A stretch of DNA of 64,000 nucleotides from Clitopilus passeckerianus (taxonomy: Eukaryota; Basidiomycota; Agaricomycetes; Agaricales; Entolomataceae): NCBI GenBank assembly GCA_944990035.1, contig CALYLX010000111.1:1349770-1413769 (forward strand), read 5' to 3'. Position numbers and translations under genes: made by a program. Shown in pieces: positions 1-9,545 of the stretch. A model generated the notes under the pieces. That model did not search any database and had not been told where the DNA came from. It worked only from the letters and a program-made list of their open reading frames with translations. Position 1 is the stretch's first letter; each line of letters begins with the position of its first letter.

Positions 1-5
1 GATTC

Positions 6-3000
6 ATGGATTTGCGATTTAATCATATGTGTTATAGGCGCAATGAGCTCGCGGCGAAAACGGAGGACCGAATGGACGTCGACAAACCCCATTCGGCAGG
101 TCGGGCTTTTTCACCAGAAACCCAAGAAGCTGTTGCATCCCATGTCCAACGTTTGTTGGACGCTGTGGAGCGCCTTCGTGGCGAACGTGATAGTCTGCGC
201 AGAAACGTGCAGTTCTTGGAGTCTGAACATCAATTCGCTGTCAAAGCCTTGGAATCTGAAATTGCGTCACTCTCACAATCCAACGAAGAGGAGGCAGACT
301 CAACCGTCTTACGACTCCGAAACGACCTCGAGTCGGCACATACCCAATCTACTGGCCAGAAGGATGTTATGCGATTAGAACTTCGTCGCATGGGCCTTTT
401 AGCAACCGCTTCGCTGGTCATGGCGCAGAACTTCGCTCTTCGTGCCGAGGAGCTCCGAAACCAGTTGCCCCAAATTGACCTCTCCGCAGACCTTGCTCAG
501 AGTCACCAGAGGTCTTTGGAGCTGGAAACGAAGATCCAAGAGCTGAGGAATCAGCTCGAGGAGTGCATTTCTTCGCTAGAATCTGTCACGAAGGAGCGCG
601 ATGACATTCTTGCCAAACTTCAGGGCCAGGAGCGGGCCAGCCTGACGGAAAGCATGTCGGGTAGGGAGGCTGCCCAGCGTCTCCGTAACGATCTAGAACG
701 GGCTGAATGTCAAATTCAGCAGTTCTCCAAGACGCTCCAGAACGTCGAATCTGATCGCAATTCGTTGAATCTTCAGGTCACGAATCTCACCGACGACCTC
801 AGGAAAGCCCAAGATGAGCTTGCGAAGGCGGAAACCCGTTACGCCGACCTTCAATTCCACCAACTCTCTTCCATGTCCGCTAGCGAAGTCAATGCCTCGC
901 TCAGAGAGCGTGTCAAGGAGCTTGAAGGCAGGGTTCTTCGCAGGACGGAACAAATCGGCATTCATCAGCACGATATCAGGCGTATGGAGACGAATTTGAA
1001 GCTGCAGGAGGAAAGGTTGACGGAGCTGACTGCTGAATTGGAGATGATGGCCGCCCAGAAGGACGCCATGGTGGAGGATTGTGCGGACGCACGGGAAGCT
1101 AGAGACAACGCAATCGCACGTCTTGATGCTATGGAAGTGGAGATGGAGGGAAAGATTGAGGAAGGCGAGCGGACTGTTGAGACTCTGGTTCAAGTCATTA
1201 TCCAGACGATCGGCGCAGCAAGAGAAAGCATCATGAAGTCCGATGAAGACGCTCGGTCGACAAAGGAAGAACTAGTCCGCTTGGAGGAGGATTACAAGCG
1301 TGCTCTCGAGCTACTCGAGGAGAAGGAAGCCGAGCTGATGGCAGACCAACTCGAAGATGTCCAGCAGTCAACGCTGGCACTGGCAGTCTCGCAAGGCGGC
1401 CTTCGCAAAGCGCTTGCCTATATCAAGGAAATACTCGAACAAAAGATTGCCCTACGCCAAGAGATCGCTGCGCAGAGAAACCTTGTCCAACGGGAGCAAG
1501 AGCAGAACGAGCTTCTCAGACTCCAGCTCTCTCAAGTTCAAGATGAAGTAGAAACGTCTGAAGCTGCACGTGCCGAACAGCTCGCGGAGTTACAAGCGAC
1601 GATTTCTGACTTCGATAAAACCGTTCTGGAACGCGAAATAGCACATCGGCTAGCAATGGAGCAGGTGCAAAACGCCAACAACGCACTCCAGGCAAATTTT
1701 GATCAAACCCAACAACTCCTTCTCGAAAAGAATAATGATGACAGGATGGCTAAGCTACGAGCTCAATACGAGTGCGAGTCAGCCGAAGTTCGTCAGCGTC
1801 TCGCTGACGCCGATGCTGAGGCGGCTCGCCTAAGGGAAGAGCTTGAGACCACCAAATCAGAGCTCGAAGCCACCCTCGCTGACGCTACAGCTGCTCGGTC
1901 TAACCTCGAAGAGCAAATCGCCGAGTTGACCAACCTTCTGCAGAACGAAACCAACCAAAATCACGAGGCTCAGAAAGCAAAGGAAGGGGCCCTTGCGGAG
2001 AAGGAAGCCCTTCAGAAGGCCTTGGACGTTGCTACAGCTTCCACCGAGGAGAAACGAGCTGCCCTCGATGAACTACAGTGTTCATACGAGCAAATCAATG
2101 CCGAGATGTCGCAAATACGACAGCAGCAGGAGTCTCGTCTCTCAAGTCTCACCGCAGAGTCTGAGAAGGCAAGACAGCAGCTTGAATCCGAAATTTCTGG
2201 CCTCACGACCACCCTCAACCAATATCGGGAACAGCTCAACATGACTAAAGACGAGGTTAACCAGCTGTCAAACCAGCTAGCAGCTCAGGCATCCCAACAC
2301 GTGGAAGAAAGCAACAAGCACGGTGCGGAGTTATTTTCTGCCCAGGAGTGCCTTCGCATAGCAGAAGATGGTCTCCAGCAAGTACAGCATGATCTCAAGA
2401 ATGCTCAAACCGAGATGTCGGGGTTACACGAGCAGATGGCTAGCCTTGAGCAAGAACGGACCGCCCTGCAGGAGCAGGTCACCACACTTGAAGCTGAGAA
2501 CCAACGCTCAATCTCTCTTCACCGTTACCTTGAGAGCCAGATCAAGGAGAGGTATGAAGCGAGCCCTATCGACCATATCAACCGGCTGACACCTATCCAG
2601 TGAACGAAAGTCGGCATTGCTGAGGGATGAACTTGAGCAAACCCGAGCTCAACTCCTCGCAGCTGATCAGGCGACAAGAACAGCAGAAGCAAATCTTAGC
2701 CTCCAAAGCGCACAATTCAAGCGAGAATCTGCCGAACTTCACAAGCAACTTGCCAATCTACAGTCTCGACCCGACCTTCAGATTGCTCTTGCCGAACTTG
2801 AAGAACGCAACAATGAGATGGAGGAGTTACTTCGCAAGAAATGCGCCGAAATTGAGGAGAATGATGATCGCGCACTCGAGTAAGCTGGAGCCCTGTCCGT
2901 ATTGTCCACTTACTGATACTTCTGCTTCACAGAATGCTCAAGGACAATAAGAAATTGACGACCAAGGTGGAGTCGCTGACCCGGAAGGTCCAGAACCTGC

Positions 3001-3779
3001 AGACGAAGCTGGCCGCTGCCAAGGCTGCACTTCCTAAGGCAGCTGAGACGAGCACTGCTGATGCCCCTGCTCCAATCTTGAGCCCACCGTCTACTCAAGT
3101 ACCAGCCGCTACGAAGCCCCAATTGCATTCATCCGTTCGTGGCTCTACGTCACCTCCCGTATCAACAACTTCCAGGCCAACGATCCAACGTCCAAGTCTC
3201 GCCTCGTCGTCTATGCGGGTACGATCTCAAACACCCGAGCAGCATCCGGCCCCCCCTCCTGTCTTCAAGGCGCGGACGCCTGAACGGCCTTTGATACATC
3301 CAATTGCCGCCGAGGCAATGGCAATGGCCAGTGTTCCTTCCTCTTCTTCGGTAGGCAAGAAGCGTAGGGCTCCGGATGACGATGACCTCGAAGAGAAGAG
3401 ACAACCAGCTCAAGTCTTCACAGCAGAAAGCTTACCGATCCATGAGCACAAGTCGGGACACACACCCAGAGTTCGCCGAGTATTGAACGGCCTCCAATCT
3501 GGTTTCACGCCCAAACGGAACCAGAATCGTCACCCCGCTTCTCCTTCTCCTAGAAAGCCGTCGCCGAAGAAGTTCGCGTTCGCGTCTGCCACCGGTGTCC
3601 CTCAGCATTCGTCAGTGATTCATGATGTGACAAATAGCCCTCGAGGGACTGCAAACGCGGGAGGCCAGTCCACCAAAGAGAAGAGAAGCTGGCTGAATAA
3701 GATACGGGGCAACACCACGCAGCCAGTACCGGGCAGAACAACCGAGGCGAGGCCGAGATTTGACAGGGAGGTTTCATGA
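6..3779 (+). CDS. long coiled-coil protein, function not recognised
   Basis: Three exons fit with phases conserved: 6-2551, 2601-2879 and 2933-3779, giving about 1,223 residues from the first in-frame ATG at 6, or 1,201 from the ATG at 72 (MDVDKPHSAG), which I prefer. The 5' end is close to the window edge, so an upstream exon cannot be excluded. Roughly residues 40-980 are an almost unbroken heptad-rich coiled coil (Glu, Gln, Lys, Leu and Arg dominate). The last about 250 residues are Ser/Pro-rich, basic and disordered, with a KKRRAPDDDD stretch that looks like a nuclear localisation signal and several SP/TP sites. The overall plan (rod plus basic tail) suits a nuclear, spindle or Golgi scaffold, but I cannot assign a family. 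Both introns are 49-53 nt GT-AG. Confidence 0.8.
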
Positions 3780-4767
3780 TCTATATAACCTGGACTTTTT
3801 CTTGTTAGCGCACATCTGTACTTCTAGCCACGAGTATATGCATTTCTACTTCTAATTATACACATTCAATGATGTATTTACCGGTCCAGTACTGGCCAAT
3901 TTACTGTCAGACCTCACGGAATCAGGAAGCTGGTAGCTGCTACTCTGAAGGTTGCTCCATGTGGGAGTGGGCAATTCCGCATATGGGTGTGATACACTTA
4001 ATAAGCGTACAGCTACCAAGAGATTGTCCGAGGCACTTTTGTGACCATCCACAAGCATAAACAGCTCATTTGAACTATTCAATGGTAGATATAACAATAT
4101 AGACCAATAACGCATGCTATAGCTCAGCCTGAAGATCATTACACATCGACAGGCAGGGAAACAACCTGATTTTGGGCCAAAACCCACCTTTTCCCACGCC
4201 GGTCTAATCACTGCTCGCACTCACGATGGGCCAAAAATCCCAATCTTGTGGTGCACATTCTCACTCATACACGCAGTTTTGAGTCCCATTCTGGCGGAGA
4301 GATTTCGTCCCTAAACATAGTAGATGATTTCTATCCTGGTACATCTGCTCTTCATGGCTTTAGTCGTGCAATCAAGCCAAGATCCCGTGTTCTAAGACAG
4401 TTATAAATATTCTGTCAGGATACGTTTCTTTATTAGCCGCTTTAGAACAAGTCTCTCTGCGAACACATGTTGAGAAAATGACTTTGTGGCTCGAAAAGTG
4501 CACCGGACACTTTTTCTATCGTTGATGGGTAGAACAAACATGAGTAAACAGCATGCCGCGTTAGCGGGGATTGCCCACTCCCACTCCATGGCAGCTGGAC
4601 CCAAGCCCAAGTGCGCACAAGCTACAGGGCCACGTGACCGAAAGGCTAACGCGAATCTCCCGGTGGGAACGCGCTGGGCCAGGAAACTTGATCTGCTCTC
4701 CAGCAAACATTCTATCAACCATAACGCCCACACGGCAGAGAACCACAATCAACGAAATCGCGTTTAA
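3780..4767. other. intergenic region with an inverted repeat
   Basis: No convincing gene in 988 bp. A 15-bp inverted repeat (GTGGGAGTGGGCAAT near 3961 and its complement near 4571) flanks about 600 bp and could be the ends of a degraded small DNA element, but no coding content or target duplication was seen. A CACGTG box lies at 4631-4636, upstream of the gene that starts at 4768. Confidence 0.4.
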
Positions 4768-5703
4768 ATGCCGATATTCAGCCCACGCCTTTTCTTGGGG
4801 TCCGCTGCCCTCTTCAGCATTATGCCAAGAACGCTTGCCCTGGACACCCCGATCAGAGGCTTCGTGGATGTTCTCGAAGGCGAACTTGGAGGCGGAGGAA
4901 GAAAAGATGATGAAGAAGAATATGACGGGTTTTACAGGGATGGCGAGACCACCAGAACGAGTGCAACTCAAGCCACCGGCACGCTGATAACCGCCCTGGC
5001 GGCCTCCTCTACCTCATTGCTGGCGAGTTCGGGTACTAGAGGGCTATCAACCCATACGCAAAGCACAAGTACGCTCGGAGATATAGTACATTCTCCGTCG
5101 TCATTACCATTCACTACTTCAAACCTTTCGACTGGCATGACCTCATCCGACTCCCCATTTACTGCGGCAACCGCAACAGTTAGCGGCGTCTCTACCGGTG
5201 CATACATGCCTCCGGAAGAGGCAACTCAATGGAAAGTCATTGGCCTCGTCTTCGTCTGCATCGCTTTCGTGGTAGTTACCTCCCTGACTATCGTATTCTG
5301 GGATACTTGGATCGGGTTCCTTAAATCCATCCTCTGTTGTCGTCGTAGAAAGGGGACGAGGGAGCTAGGTGAAGAAGACTTAATACCGGATTGGGAGAAG
5401 GGGAGTTGGGAGTTCAGGCTTGCGACGGAGGAGGGGCATAGGTACCCGACAATGGAAAGTTTAGAGAGGGTTGCAAGGGCTGAGGCGGCCAGACAGGATG
5501 CCAATAATACCAAAGGTCAAGGAGGGCATGTGAAAGGTGTTGGCCTGGGTGTAGGGATGGGAGAGAACCCATTTGAGCCACAGGGAAGACCAATGGGTAC
5601 ATCACCTGGTAATACGAGCCCATTTTTGGATCCCCACCCTTTGGAACCGTTGACAAGAAGGCCGAGCACCAACAGTGCAAGATCGGCAAGACGCATAGTT
5701 TAG
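4768..5703 (+). CDS. single-pass type I membrane protein with Ser/Thr-rich ectodomain
   Basis: Uninterrupted ORF of 311 residues from an ATG. It starts with a hydrophobic signal peptide (about residues 1-25). A short acidic stretch (KDDEEEYD) follows, then a long Ser/Thr-rich region (about 60-150) likely to be O-glycosylated, and one transmembrane segment around VIGLVFVCIAFVVVTSLTIV (about 155-175). The rest is a cytoplasmic tail of about 130 residues that begins with a Cys/Arg cluster (CCRRRKG), a common palmitoylation context. This plan matches the many fungal cell-surface sensor-like or mucin-like proteins, but no catalytic or known ligand-binding domain is visible. The function is unknown. 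Confidence 0.8.
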   Translation: MPIFSPRLFLGSAALFSIMPRTLALDTPIRGFVDVLEGELGGGGRKDDEEEYDGFYRDGETTRTSATQATGTLITALAASSTSLLASSGTRGLSTHTQSTSTLGDIVHSPSSLPFTTSNLSTGMTSSDSPFTAATATVSGVSTGAYMPPEEATQWKVIGLVFVCIAFVVVTSLTIVFWDTWIGFLKSILCCRRRKGTRELGEEDLIPDWEKGSWEFRLATEEGHRYPTMESLERVARAEAARQDANNTKGQGGHVKGVGLGVGMGENPFEPQGRPMGTSPGNTSPFLDPHPLEPLTRRPSTNSARSARRIV

Positions 5704-5856
5704 GCATGAACGTTTTCCTTTTGGCTTGATTACACGTGCACGGTCTTCATGAAGTCAGGACATAGTTCCTAACACACCACACTTATGTTATTATTCCATT
5801 AGTACCACGAAGCATAGACACATACCACATTGTATTATAGTAAAGCAGGATTTCAT

Positions 5857-6113
5857 TTATTTTTGGGGTTGGACAGTATTGTTTTCTGAAGGTATCTTGG
5901 CTTCGAGCATGTCGGATATCACAAGTCCAGCTGCGGCAAACCCACAGACTCCCAAAGAGAAAGCCAGCCTAGTTCTGGCAGGTAAAGCTATATGAGAATC
6001 ATCAAGTTAGACCTTTACGGTTAAATTACGCCTTTGTAATAATTACCTTGGTAAGATTGGAACAGCGTACGGTTCGCTGGAGACTTGGGGAGTTCCTTGG
6101 GCTGAGCCGGCAT
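5857..6113 (-). CDS. small single-helix membrane protein (65 aa)
   Basis: Two exons on the minus strand, 6047-6113 and 5857-5987, joined across a 59-nt GT-AG intron with phase 1 kept, give 65 residues from MPAQPKELPKSPANRTLF to VQPQK. Residues about 28-46 (RLAFSLGVCGFAAAGLVIS) form one hydrophobic helix; the N-terminus is short and basic. Size and plan resemble the small inner-membrane proteins of fungal mitochondria, but this is a guess. The gene is too short for ordinary ORF calling; support comes from clean splice sites and an in-frame stop. It faces riboflavin synthase head to head, or did before a 12.6-kb retroelement landed between them. Confidence 0.65.
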
Positions 6114-6370
6114 GGCGACGTTGCGAGAGAACCGGAAGGTTGTTTGGCATTATTTGAGGCGATGGACTTTCCGTTCGTTGCGGACACTTCATTGACTCGT
6201 TTCATGCAGAACGTGAAGATTATGCGTTTCGTTGGTGTCTAAGTGTCTGGATGGTACTTAGAAACCAGAAAGATATTAAGAGTCGTTTCGAGTACAGTTC
6301 CGGAGTTGAGAATGCTTGCCACTGCTTCAGCGCAATATATAATCAAACGCCGATGCTTGTGAAATCAAGC

Positions 6371-6500
6371 ACCAATGGTGGTTTAGCACACGAACACGCC
6401 AGTGACAGCAGCAAATAGCCGACCACTACCGGCACCGCCAAGGGTTCACCAGGTAGGGCCGACACTTTCGAATAACGGAATAGAACGGCAGGTTGGGCTA
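6371..6500 (-). repeat. split direct repeat B2 of the Ngaro-like element
   Basis: 130 bp matching 6882-7011 in direct orientation. Its outer edge (6371) is the left boundary of the element; flanking DNA to the left is the upstream region of the small gene at 5857-6113. Confidence 0.9.
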
Positions 6501-6534
6501 CAAAGCAGTAACTATGGGTGGATAAGAGGGTGGG

Positions 6535-6883
6535 CGCGAAAAATTTGACTGGAGAAGAGGACGAAAGAAAGTAATTAAGTACCAATAATAAACCTGAAAA
6601 CCCGAACAACAACAACATACCTGGAGAAGAGGACGAAAGAAAGGGTGACCACCCGAATGTCCTCTCCTCCAACTAAATACGAGTACGTGCCATAGAGTAA
6701 GTACAGTGTCATGAAAGATGTAACTACATCTAGTTCGTCAGAAATTACAAGAATTTCCTCGGCTACCTGCCATGAGGACTGCACGAGGAAAAAACGCGAT
6801 GCAGTAGAGCCCGGCGGCTCCCGAAACAATAGCTGCTGGTGCTTCCTTCCATTGGTCTCGTGTAAACTTCGTTCAAACCCAAC
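6535..6883 (-). repeat. split direct repeat A2 of the Ngaro-like element
   Basis: 349 bp matching 18617-18965. It abuts B1 with a 2-bp microhomology (AC), so both units can be read as sharing 6882-6883. Inside it a 23-bp motif beginning CTGGAGAAGAGGACG occurs twice, at 6549-6571 and 6621-6643. Confidence 0.9.
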
Positions 6884-7011
6884 CAATGGTGGTTTAGCAC
6901 ACGAACACGCCAGTGACAGCAGCAAATAGCCGACCACTACCGGCACCGCCAAGGGTTCACCAGGTAGGGCCGACACTTTCGAATAACGGAATAGAACGGC
7001 AGGTTGGGCTA
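6882..7011 (-). repeat. split direct repeat B1 of the Ngaro-like element
   Basis: 130 bp matching 6371-6500. It lies 70 bp beyond the stop of the recombinase gene and is followed directly by A2. Confidence 0.9.
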
Positions 7012-7081
7012 AAACCCTAAAAGATGATGAACCTTTGGAGCTGAACGACGAGGGAGTGATGAGAAGATGTGAGGAGGCCGT

Positions 7082-8122
7082 TCAATCTGTCTGCGGGTGG
7101 AGGAGAGCATGTATGAGGACAGGGTTCTTGCGTATGTAGATCTGCCAAGCGTCGGACGACCAGCGGCCAATGGCTTGGATGAGATGTGGGGGTGTGTTGT
7201 TCTCGGCGAGTAGAGTAGCTCCTCCTGCTCTCATTGAGTGGCCACTGATATCGGAACCGAAGAATTGTCGTAGACGAGCGATGAAGAACTTGCGAGTGGG
7301 GATTTGGCCGTTGTTGGTGACCCACAATGCAGAGTGGTAGGGAAACCGTTGGTCACGTATCTTGATGTAGGCTTTGAAAATACTATGGGGGTCGACCGTT
7401 GTTGCGGATGCTCGGATGATCACTCGGTTTCCTTCGTAAAAGCGATCGGCTTTGTGAAAGGGCAGGAGGAACGAGAATTGGTCTGCGTCTATCTTGACAG
7501 AGGCTCGACGAATAAGCTTTCGTGGATCGCGGTGATGCTTGTTATCTGGGTAGGTCAGCTCGCCTAGTCGCATGAGGCCGAAGAATCCTGTCGTGATTAA
7601 AGCCATGAAGAGGGAATCGTCGAACGATGGAGAGGGGTATGCGGAGATGATTTTCGAGAGGTCAGCCGTCGTGAGGGCGAGTTTGCGTGAAATTTGAGTT
7701 CCTTTGAGTTTCTTGTATCCCTTGAGCGTGCGAGATACTAGGTGGGAAGTTCTCCATTGCTGAATATTTGGGAAATGTGCTAGCAGTTCGTGGCACAGTC
7801 CGGTGAGGTAGGTTCCTACCGACTGAGGTTTGATCCCGTTTTCGCACATGAAAGCAATATACAAGCTGAGCGTATCGGGATTGGGTTCGGCATCGATGTC
7901 GTATAATTTGATGAAGGAGAGGTAGGAATTCAGCGCGGACGCGTAATTCCTAGATGTGGAGGTTTCAATGGCAGCTCCTACGGCTCTAGCTCGCAGTTGG
8001 CGTAGCCGCTCGAGAGGGATTACCAGGCGTTTCGGCTGCCGGCTGGTAATCCGACTTGCAGGAGTCATTGACTGCTGCCCCCAGCGGTTGTCGTCAGCGT
8101 GGGGGTGATAGTAGATTGGCAT
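7082..8122 (-). CDS. tyrosine recombinase of the Ngaro-like element
   Basis: Intact 346-residue ORF from an ATG at 8122. The N-terminal half has the SAM-like core-binding fold seen in phage-type integrases (TSTSRNYASALNSYLSF, then a helix-rich stretch). The C-terminal half carries the catalytic tetrad: Arg in GLMRLGEL, His-x-x-Arg in SGHSMRAGG, the conserved Trp after GR in AIGRWSSDAW, and the nucleophile Tyr in WQIYIRKN. In this class the enzyme inserts a circular DNA copy without target duplication. The start overlaps the end of the RT/RNase H frame by 58 bp, the usual arrangement. No frameshift was seen, so the enzyme may be active even though the neighbouring RT gene is broken. Confidence 0.9.
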   Translation of the reverse strand: MPIYYHPHADDNRWGQQSMTPASRITSRQPKRLVIPLERLRQLRARAVGAAIETSTSRNYASALNSYLSFIKLYDIDAEPNPDTLSLYIAFMCENGIKPQSVGTYLTGLCHELLAHFPNIQQWRTSHLVSRTLKGYKKLKGTQISRKLALTTADLSKIISAYPSPSFDDSLFMALITTGFFGLMRLGELTYPDNKHHRDPRKLIRRASVKIDADQFSFLLPFHKADRFYEGNRVIIRASATTVDPHSIFKAYIKIRDQRFPYHSALWVTNNGQIPTRKFFIARLRQFFGSDISGHSMRAGGATLLAENNTPPHLIQAIGRWSSDAWQIYIRKNPVLIHALLHPQTD

Positions 8123-9018
8123 CTAGTGCCAACGTGGCGGACTGCGTTGGTAGGGATGGAGTAATCTCGTATGATATGGAGGCCAGGGGAGAGGGCTTCT
8201 GCCCTCGCGAAGTCCCTCCGAGAGATGGCGTCAGCTACCGTGTTTTGTTCTCCAGGTAGCCAGAGCACCTGGAGTTGGTGGTCGAGCGGGATGAGAATAT
8301 CGACTGCATGGCGAAGGAGACGGTTGTTGTATGGGGGTCCTCGTAGTGAATGGAAGGAATTGACTGTGTTGGTGTTGTCACAGTACACAAGGAGGTGTCG
8401 TTTGTTTGTTTGGTCCTTGAAGGCTATGTCGACAGCGCACGTCACCGCAAGGGCTTCCCGGTAGTAAATCCACTCCGAAGGTACGTTCTCTGGCACTGTC
8501 GAGTAGAACCCCAAGTTAAACTCAGGGAAGAAGATCCCAATACCTTCGAGGCAGGCATCGGTGAAGGCTACAGCGTCTGCCGTCGAGCCATTCCAGGATT
8601 TGGTGTTGATTCGTCGAGGGCCTGGATTGGTCGTCAGGTGATCACGGAGCCAGGTAAGGTCCTCCTTGATATCACCGTTGGTCCACAGCCTCTGACTTTT
8701 CACCTTCTTTCCAGACGTCTTCGCATACAGGCCATTCAGGCAGGGTTTCAGGTAAGGGTATGCGTTGAACGCCCAATTAATCCAGCCTGCTAATCTTTGA
8801 AACTCCCGAAGGGAGAATCTAGCATTCCCTTTCTGCCTGTCGCGGATCCATCGGTTGAGTTCCTCGAGGAGGCGGAGACGAGATTGGTCCGGGAGAGTGA
8901 GGGTAAGTTCGACTATGTCCACATGGATCCCAATGATGGTCAACTGCTGACCCGAAAGCTGTTTAGGTTCGTCATGAGGGATGCCGAGTTCGTCGAAGAG
9001 GAGCAGGAGGCGTGTTTG
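8065..9018 (-). pseudogene. RT thumb and RNase H part of the Ngaro-like pol, cut off by an LTR element
   Basis: The open frame continues upstream to the insertion point at 9019-9023; its other half lies at 16265-17279. This piece holds the end of the RT (FQRLAGWINWAFNAYPYLKP) and an RNase H domain with the four acidic positions: Asp in VAFTDACLEG, Glu in YYREALAV, Asp in LVYCDNTNTV and Asp in NTVADAISRRD. Removing the LTR element and one copy of the 5-bp duplication joins both halves in one open frame, so this gene was intact when the LTR element arrived. Confidence 0.85.
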
Positions 9019-9023
9019 GGCAG
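9019..9023. repeat. 5-bp target-site duplication, left copy
   Basis: GGCAG just before the left LTR, repeated at 16260-16264 just after the right LTR. Five bp is typical for Ty3/gypsy integrases. Confidence 0.92.
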
Positions 9024-9508
9024 TGTTATGATTTTGCTTACATGTTTCTCCTTACATACCCCGGCCCGCTTACCTATGCACGATTACTCACATATGCTGC
9101 GCATCACTGCGCATTTTTCATCTTTTTCCATGCTTACTCCGCATCTCTCACGATCGTGAGAGACTTATACCTTATCTGACTCTTTCTGACTCGCATTGAG
9201 TCATACTGACTCATGTACTTACTCATCATGCTGCGCATGACTCATTACTTGCTCAGCATGCTGCGCATGTGCTATATTTAGAACTACTAGATAGGTATAT
9301 AAACCTGTACCATTTGGTCAAGGCTCCTCAGCTTGACCTAGGCAATCTACCTAACTGCTTAGTTCTCTACTTCGCCTTTAAGTCCCTTGCTTCGTCAATC
9401 TCACCAGGTTGTCAGTACAGCCGCAGCTGCTGACAAATCTCTGTCTTTGTTTATCAAAGACATCGAGCGTAAACAGTATTACCTAAGTTGTTAGGCTCTG
9501 CCTTAACA
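9024..9508 (+). repeat. left LTR
   Basis: 485 bp, TG...CA ends, no mismatch by eye to 15775-16259. U3 carries three TGA(C/G)TCA motifs (9197-9203, 9207-9213, 9238-9244), palindromic CATGCTGCGCATG units, and a TATATAAA box near 9296-9303. Confidence 0.95.
9197..9303 (+). promoter_or_regulatory. LTR promoter: three Gcn4/AP-1-type sites and a TATA box
   Basis: TGAGTCA at 9197, TGACTCA at 9207 and TGACTCA at 9238 are exact bZIP (Gcn4/AP-1) consensus sites within 48 bp. TATATAAA lies about 50 bp further on. A start site about 25-30 bp after the TATA box would fall near 9328, exactly where the sequence complementary to the primer site begins. The sites are seen; the factor that binds them is inferred. 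Confidence 0.6.
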
Positions 9509-9510
9509 AA

Positions 9511-9522
9511 AGGTCAAGCTGA
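9511..9522 (+). other. primer binding site, probably self-primed
   Basis: AGGTCAAGCTGA, two bases after the LTR, is perfectly complementary to TCAGCTTGACCT at 9328-9339 in the same LTR, near the expected 5' end of the RNA. This is the arrangement used by Tf1/sushi elements, where the RNA 5' end folds back to prime minus-strand synthesis instead of a tRNA. Confidence 0.6.
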
Positions 9523-9545
9523 TCAGAAGGCCCGCTCATTGTTAG

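Noticed and set aside
693..1193. Minus-strand 166-codon frame opposite the coiled-coil gene
   Set aside because: It is an antisense shadow of heptad-rich coding sequence with no splice or family support.
9100..9280. Repeated TGCTGCGCAT palindromes resembling a short repeat array
   Set aside because: They are irregularly spaced, lie inside a retrotransposon LTR and recur in the other LTR; not CRISPR.
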